Below are positions 1-6,492 of a stretch of 12,969 nucleotides of DNA, one piece after another. The position numbers and the translations under genes were made by a program. The first letter of the stretch is position 1, and the number at the start of each line of letters is the position of its first letter. The notes under the pieces were generated by a model. That model worked only from the letters and a program-made list of their open reading frames with translations. It was not told the DNA's origin and made no database searches. Origin of the DNA: JACDAN01 sp035265935 (lineage in GTDB: Bacteria > Actinomycetota > Thermoleophilia > Gaiellales > Gaiellaceae); contig DATFOC010000045.1 in the NCBI GenBank assembly GCA_035265935.1, forward strand, positions 1 to 12,969. Reading direction: 5' to 3'.

Positions 1-87
1 CTACGCGGCGGGTCGCCGACCCGGTTCGCGGCAATAAGGAGAGCTAATCGGTCCGGCACACAGCGCGGCGCCGCGAGGTGTTGCTTC

Positions 88-107
88 CGGTGAACGACGT
101 TTCACCG
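88..107. promoter_or_regulatory. 20-bp inverted repeat, possible operator
   Basis: The half-sites CGGTGAA (88-94) and TTCACCG (101-107) are perfect inverted copies around a 6-bp spacer (cgacgt). The repeat lies about 55 bp before the first gene, where an operator would be expected. It could also fold as a small hairpin in a leader RNA. A second short palindrome, CGCGGCGCCGCG, lies at 64-75, but that is GC-only and less telling. No clear -10/-35 pair was seen. The rest of 1-160 holds no supported gene; two reading frames end here (stops at 35-37 and 45-47) and could be the tail of a gene lying to the left. The operator role is inference. Confidence 0.3.
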
Positions 108-160
108 ATCAGACGGTTGGGGAAACCTGTGGAGCAAGCGAGCAGGAGGTTGCCGGCCCG

Positions 161-496
161 ATGGCGGATCTTCATAAGCTTTCGAAACAGGTCGCCGATG
201 TGGCCGAGCGCCTTGGCGACGTCGCGGATGCTGCGCGCGGCCAAAGATCGAGAAGGAGCGGGGCCATGCGCTGGGTGGTCTTGCCACTGGCCGGCGCGAT
301 GGCATACGCAGTGGCGAAAAGAGGCTTGAAGGGCCCGGCGAAGGACGTCGCGAGAGAAGCGACGCGTACGCCGGAGCAGCCGGACTCCGATCTCCTCGGA
401 CGTATAAAGGAGGTCGTTGGCGTCGCCGACCAGCTCGAGCGCAACAGAGAGGATCGGGCGAAGCGTCGTCGGCGTCGTGCCAGCGCCTCAGCCTGA
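161..496 (+). CDS. Hypothetical one-helix membrane protein with basic C-terminus
   Basis: I do not recognise a family for this 111-residue protein. Residues 1-28 read as an amphipathic helix (LHKLSKQVADVAERLGDVAD), followed by a basic patch (RSRR). Residues 37-52 form one likely membrane segment (RWVVLPLAGAMAYAVA). The polar C-terminus carries DLLGRIKEVVGVAD (77-90) and ends in KRRRRR. That module recurs near the C-terminus of the 398-residue protein encoded at 881-2077. The ATG at 161 is chosen because AGGAGGT lies at 144-150, with a rather long 10-nt spacing; an internal ATG at 266 with AAGGAG upstream is possible but would remove the N-terminal helix. The gene is followed 36 bp later by another small gene on the same strand. 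The RNA- or envelope-binding character of the basic tail is inference. Confidence 0.7.
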   Translation: MADLHKLSKQVADVAERLGDVADAARGQRSRRSGAMRWVVLPLAGAMAYAVAKRGLKGPAKDVAREATRTPEQPDSDLLGRIKEVVGVADQLERNREDRAKRRRRRASASA

Positions 497-532
497 CGGC
501 CGCTTGTCGAGCCAACGAGAGGGGAGATTGCT

Positions 533-757
533 ATGCCGAACCTGAAAGACGCACAGGAGCTGACCGCTCCGCTCGAAGAGCTCACTCGCAACCTCAAGTC
601 GGAGCTCAGCAACTCGGGAGTCGATTTCGACCGGCTGGTTCAGATCGCGGATGAGATCGCCGAGCAGGCTGACGGGCTCGCCGAGACGTTCGGGACCATG
701 AACGAGACACTGATGGAGCGGATCAAGACTGTGTCCAAGGTCGCGGCGCGTAGCTGA
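533..757 (+). CDS. Small acidic helical protein, function unknown
   Basis: This 74-residue protein is predicted by eye to be almost all helix, with hydrophobic residues spaced like a coiled coil: LTAPLEELTRNLKSEL at 10-25 and FDRLVQIADEIAEQADGLAE at 32-51. It has no signal peptide, membrane segment or cysteine. The body is acidic, and the last 12 residues are basic. The ATG at 533 is well supported by GGGGAG at 521-526. It sits between the 111-residue membrane protein and the 398-residue repeat protein and probably belongs to the same unit. I do not recognise the family. A small structural or adaptor protein is a reasonable guess, no more. Confidence 0.7.
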   Translation: MPNLKDAQELTAPLEELTRNLKSELSNSGVDFDRLVQIADEIAEQADGLAETFGTMNETLMERIKTVSKVAARS

Positions 758-820
758 GCGGTGCGCTCCGAACCGCGAGCGAACTCTGCGGCCCCGCCTC
801 GCCTAGCCGCACCACGCCTA

Positions 821-858
821 CCGGCCCGCAGGAGTGATTCCATCCTGCGTGGGGCCGG
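821..858 (+). terminator. Interrupted stem-loop between two hypothetical genes
   Basis: CCGGCCC (821-827) can pair with GGGCCGG (852-858), and GCAGGA (828-833) with TCCTGC (843-848). The loop is 9 nt and there is a 3-nt bulge (849-851). This gives a strong 13-bp stem lying 64 bp after the stop of the 74-residue protein and 9 bp before the Shine-Dalgarno of the next gene. No T-run follows (the next bases are TTAACACG), so it is not a classical intrinsic terminator. It could be a U-less terminator, an mRNA processing or stability element, or a brake on translation of the downstream gene. The stem is seen; its role is not. Confidence 0.4.
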
Positions 859-880
859 TTAACACGGGAAGGAGCACCAG

Positions 881-2077
881 ATGGCGCAGCAGCGCTCAAA
901 AACACGCCGCGGGTCGAGCAGGACGAAGAGCCGCGGGTCGAGCAGGTCGGGCGGCTCCGGGTCGGGGGCGCAGCCAAGCGAGGGCAAGGCCGACCCTCAG
1001 CTGCATGGGCGTGAGCCGGGCCACGAGCCGGACGTCTTCGTCGACATTCACAAGGTCAAGGTCGATGAGGTCTACGTGGACGTCGAGCAGCTAGAGGCGC
1101 ATCTGGCGCTTCGGGCAAAGCTCGCGAATCTCCTACAGGTGGTTGCCGGCGTCCACGTCCATCTCGGGAAGGTGGTGGTCGACATCAAGGGCGTCGAGGC
1201 ACAGGCGCGGTTGAAGGTGCGCCTCGAAAACCTCTACGACATCCTCGACCGCGCACTGACAACCCTCGATCAGAACCCACAGATCCTGGAGAGCCTCGTC
1301 AAGACCGTTGACGACACGCTCGGCGACATCGGCGAGCTCGGGCAAAAGGCGCTTGGACCCGGTGGAGCTGTTACGCAGACCCTGAGCGATGTGGGTGAGA
1401 CAGCACAGCAAGCTGTCCAACCCGGAGGAGCCGCGAGCGAGGCCGTCGGCGGCTTGAGCAACACAGCTGGACAAGCGCTAGGCCCAGGCGGCGCGGTCGG
1501 TCAGGCTGTCGGGGGGCTCGGACAGGGCGTCGGCCAGCTGGGGCAAGGCCTCGGAAGCGGTGTCGGCGACGTGGGCAAGGATCTCGGTGCGGCCGGACAA
1601 GCCGTTGGCGGCCTGGGGGCCGGCGCCGGACAGGCGCTCGGTCAGGCCGGCGGACAAGGGAACCCCGCCGGCGGCGACTCAGCGAACACAGGGCCCGGAT
1701 TCGGGGGAGCGGCGAAGACGATCCTTGCTGTCGCGAAGAGCGCAGCGTCGGAGCTTGTGCCTGAATTAATGGGTCGCGTGAAAGAGGTTGCCGGCGTCGG
1801 CGATGACGTCGCGCAATCCGACGACGCGGCCACAGCGATCTATCCGCCGCTCGACGCTGAGCAGATCGAACAGGACCGTCGGGCGCGGGCCGGGCGCCGC
1901 CAGCGTCGGCGCCGGCACGGAGCTGGGACAGGAGGAAGCCCTGCTGCGGCGAGTGGTCAGCAAGCCAGCAGGGGCGGAACTGGCAGTTCGGCGAAGAAGA
2001 GAGCTCGCCGGACGAAGCGTGGCTCGAAACGCGGCTCGACGGGCTCAGGCACCAAGAGCCGCGCCAAGGCGTCATGA
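881..2077 (+). CDS. Repeat-rich protein with basic Ser/Gly tails and a conserved-looking beta core
   Basis: The 398-residue product has clear zones. Residues 1-36 are a basic Ser/Gly tail with a repeated RGSSR unit. Residues 51-140 are the only globular-looking part, with alternating hydrophobic strands (VFVDIHKVKVDEVYVDVEQL, then HVHLGKVVVDIKGVEAQARL) followed by a helix. Residues 155-217 hold three 21-residue copies centred on PGGA, and Gly/Ala/Gln low complexity continues to about 268. Residues 295-309 (ELMGRVKEVAGVGDD) match the module of the 111-residue protein encoded upstream. Residues 333-398 are a second basic Arg/Lys/Ser/Gly tail. There is no signal peptide. The ATG at 881 has AAGGAG at 869-874. 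I have a vague memory of the 51-140 type of sequence near actinobacterial gas-vesicle clusters, which is not verifiable here. Nucleic-acid or polymer binding by the tails is inference. Confidence 0.75.
   Translation: MAQQRSKTRRGSSRTKSRGSSRSGGSGSGAQPSEGKADPQLHGREPGHEPDVFVDIHKVKVDEVYVDVEQLEAHLALRAKLANLLQVVAGVHVHLGKVVVDIKGVEAQARLKVRLENLYDILDRALTTLDQNPQILESLVKTVDDTLGDIGELGQKALGPGGAVTQTLSDVGETAQQAVQPGGAASEAVGGLSNTAGQALGPGGAVGQAVGGLGQGVGQLGQGLGSGVGDVGKDLGAAGQAVGGLGAGAGQALGQAGGQGNPAGGDSANTGPGFGGAAKTILAVAKSAASELVPELMGRVKEVAGVGDDVAQSDDAATAIYPPLDAEQIEQDRRARAGRRQRRRRHGAGTGGSPAAASGQQASRGGTGSSAKKRARRTKRGSKRGSTGSGTKSRAKAS
906..946 (+). repeat. 17-bp direct repeat in the 5' coding region
   Basis: GCCGCGGGTCGAGCAGG occurs at 906-922 and again at 930-946. 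The offset is 24 bp, exactly eight codons, so the frame is kept and the protein shows two RGSSR units. A recent in-frame duplication of a Ser/Gly/Arg tail segment is the simplest explanation. Confidence 0.7.
1343..1531 (+). repeat. Three in-frame 63-bp (21-residue) tandem repeats
   Basis: The codons for Pro-Gly-Gly fall at 1358, 1421 and 1484, exactly 63 bp apart. The protein units are residues 155-175, 176-196 and 197-217, each of the form xxA(L/V)xPGGA(V/A)xx(T/A)(L/V)xx(V/L)xxxx. DNA identity between copies is partial, so the duplication is not recent. Degenerate Gly/Ala/Gln sequence continues to about 1684. Confidence 0.65.
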
Positions 2078-2325
2078 CTGGGCCGGATCTCGAGCTCATT
2101 GCTGGCCTGTCCGCGGGTGAACTCCGGACGCACGTGGCACCCGACGCGCATGTCCAAACAATCGGCAGATGGGTAGCCGTCGAGCGATCGGAGAGGCGAA
2201 TCGGCATCAGCGAGAAGACGGAGGCCGGCGGCAGCTACCGCAATGTCCTTGTCGAAAAACGGCTGGCGGCCGGGGCCACTCGGGCGGCCTACATGCCCAT
2301 CGAGTGGTACCCGGAGTCCACGTAG
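2074..2325 (+). CDS. Small protein of unknown function, coupled to the upstream gene
   Basis: This 83-residue protein starts with an ATG that overlaps the preceding stop codon (ATGA), the usual layout for translational coupling, so it is made with the 398-residue repeat protein. It has no signal peptide, cysteine or membrane segment. The pattern DAHVQTIGRWVAVERSE (residues 24-40) followed by SYRNVLVEKRL (54-64) suggests a small beta-rich fold. I do not recognise the family. Its last 37 bp run head-on into the 3' end of fabI on the other strand (2289-2325); an upstream stop is absent, so the overlap appears real if the gene is real. The coupling and the same-strand context are the main support for it. 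Confidence 0.6.
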   Translation: MTGPDLELIAGLSAGELRTHVAPDAHVQTIGRWVAVERSERRIGISEKTEAGGSYRNVLVEKRLAAGATRAAYMPIEWYPEST

Positions 2326-3068
2326 AGCGTCGTGGCGGTGACGTTGTCGGCCTCGTCGGAGAGCAGGTAAGCGGCCGCGGCTCCGACGTCGTCGGAGTCG
2401 ATTGGCCGGTGGAGCGGTGAGCGCTCCTCGACGATCGACTCCATGGTCGGAAAGCCCGCGATCGAGCGGGCGGCGAGCGTCCGGACCGGCCCCGCGGAGA
2501 TCGCATTCACCCGGATGTTCTTCTGGCCGAGATCCCAGGCCAGGTACTGGACCGACGAGTCCAGCGCGGACTTCGCGACGCCCATGACGTTGTAGTGGGG
2601 CACCGCTCGCTGCCCGCCCAGGTAGGTCATGGTCAGGATCGAGCCGCCGCCCGCCGCCTCCATCAGCGGCTCCGCGGCCCGGGCGAGGGCGACGAGCGAG
2701 TAGGCACTGACGTCGAGCGCCATCCAGAAGCGGTCGCGGGGGGTGTCCGTGAAGCGCCCCTCGAGATCCTCGGCGGCCGCGAAGGCGACCGAGTGCACCA
2801 GCAGGTCGAGCCCAGCGTCGAACGTCTCCCCCACTTCGCTCATGACGCGCTCGACATCCTCGTCGGACCGAACGTCGCAGGAGGTGATGAGCGGGCTGGA
2901 GACCGACTCCGCGAGCTCTCGGACGCTCTTCTCGATCCGCTCGCCCTGATAGGTGAAGGCCAGCTGCGCGCCCTCGTCGGCCAATCTCCGGCCGATCGCC
3001 CACGCGATCGAGCGCTTGTTCGCGACGCCGGTCACGAGCCCGCGCTTGCCTTCGAACCTCCCGGCCAC
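2289..3068 (-). CDS. fabI: Enoyl-[acyl-carrier-protein] reductase (NADH), FabI type
   Basis: The product carries out the last step of each fatty-acid elongation cycle, reducing trans-2-enoyl-ACP to acyl-ACP in the cytoplasm. The 259-residue length matches FabI. The cofactor loop VTGVANKRSIAWAIG lies at residues 12-26. The catalytic Tyr159-x6-Lys166 sits in HYNVMGVAK, with the second conserved tyrosine at 149 in TYLGG. The NAISAGPVRTLAA substrate-loop region is at 188-200. Where E. coli FabI has Gly93, this protein has Ala95 (HSVAFA), as I recall for Bacillus-type FabI. The start is GTG (3066-3068) with no convincing Shine-Dalgarno, but TAGGAT lies 6 nt upstream, fitting a leaderless mRNA. The gene stands alone, divergent from the protease gene. 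AcpS, which activates its ACP carrier, is encoded farther along in this window. Confidence 0.95.
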   Translation of the reverse strand: MAGRFEGKRGLVTGVANKRSIAWAIGRRLADEGAQLAFTYQGERIEKSVRELAESVSSPLITSCDVRSDEDVERVMSEVGETFDAGLDLLVHSVAFAAAEDLEGRFTDTPRDRFWMALDVSAYSLVALARAAEPLMEAAGGGSILTMTYLGGQRAVPHYNVMGVAKSALDSSVQYLAWDLGQKNIRVNAISAGPVRTLAARSIAGFPTMESIVEERSPLHRPIDSDDVGAAAAYLLSDEADNVTATTLYVDSGYHSMGM

Positions 3069-3074
3069 AAATCG

Positions 3075-3080
3075 ATCCTA
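3075..3080 (-). promoter_or_regulatory. Putative -10 hexamer for leaderless fabI
   Basis: On the minus strand this reads TAGGAT, a TANNNT actinobacterial -10 element, ending 6 nt before the GTG of fabI. Transcription would therefore begin at or next to the start codon. No good -35 was found, because the upstream sequence already lies in the divergent gene. Sequence pattern only. Confidence 0.45.
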
Positions 3081-3089
3081 AGCTCTGGC

Positions 3090-3095
3090 TACCCT
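3090..3095 (+). promoter_or_regulatory. Putative -10 hexamer for the divergent protease gene
   Basis: TACCCT (TANNNT) ends 7 nt before the TTG at 3103. A second candidate, TAAGCT, lies at 3079-3084 and would start transcription near 3091, giving a leader of a few bases for the TTG at 3097. Both overlap or abut the fabI -10 in the 28-bp gap, so the two promoters cannot easily be occupied together. No -35 box is evident. Confidence 0.35.
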
Positions 3096-3096
3096 G

Positions 3097-6000
3097 TTGG
3101 TCTTGCGCCGCCAGTTCGTGCTCATCGTTCCGATCGCGGCGCTCGCCTTTGCAGCGTCGGCTTCAGCCGCACTCCGGCCGATCGACCGCACCTTCAACGA
3201 CTTCACGGTGCCGAGGGTCACTCAGGGAACACTGCGGGTGCCGGAGGCCCAGCGCTCCGGACGCGTCACCGTCATCGCGGCGCTGAGGCTGCCGCCGCTG
3301 GCTGCTGCGCGCGGTCCGGGGCTCTTCGCGACGCTCGGCCCTAGCCGGCTCGACACGGCGAGCTCGTCGTCCCGCGCGTACGTCGCGCGCATCCAGGCGG
3401 AGCAGGCGACGGCCGCCCGCGCCATCCGCACCGCCGTCCCCGCCGCGCGATTCGGCTACCGCTTCCAGGTTGTCCTCAACGGGCTCACCGTGCAGCTGCC
3501 CGTGCGGAGCCTTCCGCGCCTCCACGCGCTCGGTTTTATCGCGCGCGTGTACCCGAGCGTTCGCCACTACCTCAAGACGAACCGCAGCCCGGGCGTCATC
3601 GGCGCAACTCCCTTTACCGCGGCGACGGGAGCGACGGGAGCCGGAGTCAAGATCGCCGTCGTCGACGACGGGATCGACCAGACCAACCCCTCGTTCAACG
3701 CCAGCGGCTTCAGCTACCCAGCCGGGTTTCCCAAGGGCCAGCGGGCATTCACGACGCCGAAGGTGATCGTGGCGCGGAGCTTCCTCGCTGCCGGGGCGAC
3801 CGCTCGCGGCCGGCTGCCGGTGGATCCCCGAGCTTCGTTCCACGGGACACACGTCGCGGGAATCGCGGCGGGCCGCGCGGGCGTCGGATCTCCGGGCGGC
3901 CGGGACCACCCGCCGACGACGGGGTTGAGCGGCGTGGCGCCGAACGCGTGGATCGGCAACTACCGCGTCTTCAACGTCCCGACCCCGGCCGGGAACATCT
4001 CGACGACGGGTCAGACCGTGGCCGCCTTCGAGCAGGCGGTCAAGGACGGGATGGACGTCATTAACTACTCGGGCGGCTCGCCCGCGATCGATCCGCGGAC
4101 CGACGCGATGATCGAGACGGTCGCGAACGTCACGCGCGCCGGCGTGGTCGTGGTGGCCTCGGCCGGGAACGACCGCGACGACTTCGGCTTCGGCTCGACT
4201 GGTTCACCCTCGACGGCTCCGGAGGCGATCGGGGTCGCGGCGACATCGAACACGCACGTTTTCGCGCCGGCCCTGGCGGTTAACCTCCCGTCCGCGCCTG
4301 CCTCCGTTCGGCGGATCCCCTTCAAGCCGGACGCGCTCGGCGCGCCTTCGGCCTGGGGCCAGTCCGACCGCTCGCTCGTGGACGTCACGTCGATCACGGG
4401 AACGAACGGGCAGCCGGTTCCGACCCAACTCTGCGGGATCGGCCGCGACCCGAACGCCGGCACGAACCCCCTTCCGCGCGGCTCGCTGGCCAGCTCCTTC
4501 GCGCTGATCACCCGCGGGCACTGCACCTTCCTCTCGAAGGTTGCCCGCGCGGCAGCGGCGGGCGCGGCCGGGCTCGTCATCATCGACAATCGCTTCGGCG
4601 AAGCGAACCGGATTCCGCTGGTGCTGCCTGTGCGCTCCGGGATGATCTCCGACCTTGACGGCGCCACCCTTCGCGCGTACCTCAGGACCCGCGGGGGCCG
4701 CGCGCCGATCCGGATCGGCCCGGGAGTGAGCGAGATCGAGACGGGCCGCAGCGGCGTGATCACGAGCTTCTCCGCCGGAGGGCCGAGCGCCTTCGGCCAC
4801 CAGCTGAAGCCCGACGTCGCCGCCCCGGGCGGCGAGATCCTCGCCGCGACGCTTCGCCAGTACACCGGCGGCTCGCCCTTTGCGAACTTCGACGGGACAA
4901 GCATGTCGGCGCCGCACGTCACCGGCGCCGTCGCCCTGCTCACCCAGCGGCATCCGGACTGGTCGGTGCGGCAGATGAAGTCCGCGCTGATGTTGACAGC
5001 CGGCGCGGCCTGGGGGAACAGCGCGCGGACGCAGGAGGCGTCGGTACTGCTCGAGGGCGCGGGGCTCGTGAACGTCCAGGCGGCCGACAGCCCGCTGATC
5101 TTCACCGAGCCTGGCTCGCTGTCCTTCGGCGACATGAACCTGCTCGCCGGGGTCACCTCCAAGCAGCTGCTCCTGTCCGTCCGGGATGCGGGCGGCGGAG
5201 CCGGGACCTGGACGGTACAGCTCCAGCCGCAGTCCGCGAGCGCAGGCGCGACGCTCGAGCTTCCGTCGACCGTGACCGTCGCGCCCGGCGGTTCGATCGA
5301 CGTCCAGGCCACGGCGCGCGCCGACGCCGCCGCGCCGAAGGGCGACAACTACGGGTTCGTGGTGCTCCGCCGTGGAGCGACGGCGCGCCGCGTCCCGTAC
5401 GCGTTCTTCGTCACGCGCCCTGGCCTGCACGCCGTCACTGCCCGCCAGCTCCGCCGCGTTCAGGAAGGCAGCACGAGGACGGGCCAGTCCTTGGCGGACC
5501 TCTACCGCTTCCCCGCGGCGCCGTTCGGCCACTCGCCCAAGTACGGGATCGGGCCGGACATGCGCGAGGACGGCGGTGAGCGGCTGTACTCCATTCGCGT
5601 TCGCAACCGCGTCGTGAACATCGGCGCGGCGGTGATCTCCTCCTCGCCCGGCGCCGCGATCGACCCGTTCTTCCTCGGCGCCAAGGATGAGAACGCGGTT
5701 CAGGGCTACGTCGGAACGCCGACGAACATCAACGGCCTGACGATCGGCTACCGGCTTCCTGTCGGCGCCGCGGGCGCCGTGTTCGCACCACCAGGGACGT
5801 ACTACGTCTCCGTGGACTCCGGCCGCAACGAGTTCACGGATGCCCGCCTGGCCGGCACCTACCGGCTCCGGTCGTGGGTGAACGACGTGAACGCGCCGCT
5901 CATCCGCCTTCTGACGACGCGGGTGAGTGCCGGCCGACCGACGATCGCGATCCAGACACTCGACCGCGGGGCCGGCGTCGATCCGTTCTCGCTCGTGCTG

Positions 6001-6492
6001 AGCTACGGCCGCGTGCTCGTCGGCGCCGCGGCGTACGACCCGTTCTCCGGGATCGCCCTGTTCCCGCTCCCGGCCGCGGCGCCGCGCATTCGCGCGGGCC
6101 GGCTGCGCGCCAGGTTCCAGTCCGCCGACTACCAGGAGGCGAAGAATGCGGACGTCTTCGGCCGAGATCTGATGCCGAACACCCGGGTTCGCCCCACACG
6201 GATGCGGGTCGTCTCCGGTCCGACGCTCACTTGGCTCACGCCGCTCGTTCGGACCTGCGTGGGCCGCACGGTGCCGCTGCTCGTCGTTGCCGGCCCGGCC
6301 GGCACAGCCCGCACGGCGCGCTTCTTCGACGGGAAGCGGCAGATCCGCGTGCTGCGGCGCAACACGGCCGGCCTTTACGGGACGACGTGGCAGAGCCGGG
6401 GGGCAAAGCGCGGGCTGCATACGCTTCGCGCGGTCGTGCAGATCGGCGGCAAGCGCGTCGAGGCGACGCGCGTCGTCCGCGTTTGCCGGTAG
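3097..6492 (+). CDS. Secreted subtilisin-like serine protease (S8) with PA domain
   Basis: This is a large extracellular endopeptidase of 1131 residues. A signal peptide covers residues 1-24 (LRRQFVLIVPIAALAFAASASA), with likely cleavage after ASA. A propeptide-like region runs to about 165. The catalytic domain has Asp190 (AVVDDGID), His249 (FHGTHVAG), the oxyanion Asn358 (ASAGN) and Ser602 (DGTSMSAPHV), so the triad is complete. A protease-associated (PA) insertion at about 430-545 carries Cys446 and Cys476 and the GLVIIDN strand. The C-terminal 430 residues look like beta-sandwich modules; the last (about 1040-1131) has Cys1054 and Cys1130, which may form a disulfide. There is no sortase motif or C-terminal membrane helix, so release into the medium is likely. 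The start is TTG at 3097 or 3103; both give the same signal peptide. Substrate is unknown; a nutritional or scavenging protease is inferred. Confidence 0.93.
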   Translation: MVLRRQFVLIVPIAALAFAASASAALRPIDRTFNDFTVPRVTQGTLRVPEAQRSGRVTVIAALRLPPLAAARGPGLFATLGPSRLDTASSSSRAYVARIQAEQATAARAIRTAVPAARFGYRFQVVLNGLTVQLPVRSLPRLHALGFIARVYPSVRHYLKTNRSPGVIGATPFTAATGATGAGVKIAVVDDGIDQTNPSFNASGFSYPAGFPKGQRAFTTPKVIVARSFLAAGATARGRLPVDPRASFHGTHVAGIAAGRAGVGSPGGRDHPPTTGLSGVAPNAWIGNYRVFNVPTPAGNISTTGQTVAAFEQAVKDGMDVINYSGGSPAIDPRTDAMIETVANVTRAGVVVVASAGNDRDDFGFGSTGSPSTAPEAIGVAATSNTHVFAPALAVNLPSAPASVRRIPFKPDALGAPSAWGQSDRSLVDVTSITGTNGQPVPTQLCGIGRDPNAGTNPLPRGSLASSFALITRGHCTFLSKVARAAAAGAAGLVIIDNRFGEANRIPLVLPVRSGMISDLDGATLRAYLRTRGGRAPIRIGPGVSEIETGRSGVITSFSAGGPSAFGHQLKPDVAAPGGEILAATLRQYTGGSPFANFDGTSMSAPHVTGAVALLTQRHPDWSVRQMKSALMLTAGAAWGNSARTQEASVLLEGAGLVNVQAADSPLIFTEPGSLSFGDMNLLAGVTSKQLLLSVRDAGGGAGTWTVQLQPQSASAGATLELPSTVTVAPGGSIDVQATARADAAAPKGDNYGFVVLRRGATARRVPYAFFVTRPGLHAVTARQLRRVQEGSTRTGQSLADLYRFPAAPFGHSPKYGIGPDMREDGGERLYSIRVRNRVVNIGAAVISSSPGAAIDPFFLGAKDENAVQGYVGTPTNINGLTIGYRLPVGAAGAVFAPPGTYYVSVDSGRNEFTDARLAGTYRLRSWVNDVNAPLIRLLTTRVSAGRPTIAIQTLDRGAGVDPFSLVLSYGRVLVGAAAYDPFSGIALFPLPAAAPRIRAGRLRARFQSADYQEAKNADVFGRDLMPNTRVRPTRMRVVSGPTLTWLTPLVRTCVGRTVPLLVVAGPAGTARTARFFDGKRQIRVLRRNTAGLYGTTWQSRGAKRGLHTLRAVVQIGGKRVEATRVVRVCR

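Noticed and set aside
2..47. Possible C-terminal tails of an upstream gene (stops at 35-37 and 45-47)
   Set aside because: Fewer than 16 codons in either frame; neither can be told from chance.
64..75. CGCGGCGCCGCG palindrome
   Set aside because: A GC-only 12-mer palindrome is common by chance in such DNA and has no supporting context.
406..414. AAAGGAGGT, a perfect Shine-Dalgarno, inside the first small gene
   Set aside because: It encodes the Lys-Glu-Val of the shared module in frame, and no supported start follows at proper distance.
1371..2207. A 278-codon minus-strand frame opposite the 398-residue gene
   Set aside because: It is Arg/Ser/Pro-rich, lacks motifs, and conflicts with a plus-strand gene that has a good ribosome binding site and in-frame repeats.
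4204..6420. A 738-codon open frame on the minus strand opposite the protease gene, and another of 427 codons at 4065-5348
   Set aside because: Their products are Arg/Gly/Pro/Ala-rich without motifs, and the opposite strand encodes a clear subtilase. Long antisense frames are expected at this GC content.
5874..6482. In-frame upstream extension of the SDR to a 450-residue protein
   Set aside because: The extra 203 residues are Arg/Ala/Pro-rich shadow of the protease C-terminus; the SDR fold begins at the TTG 6483.
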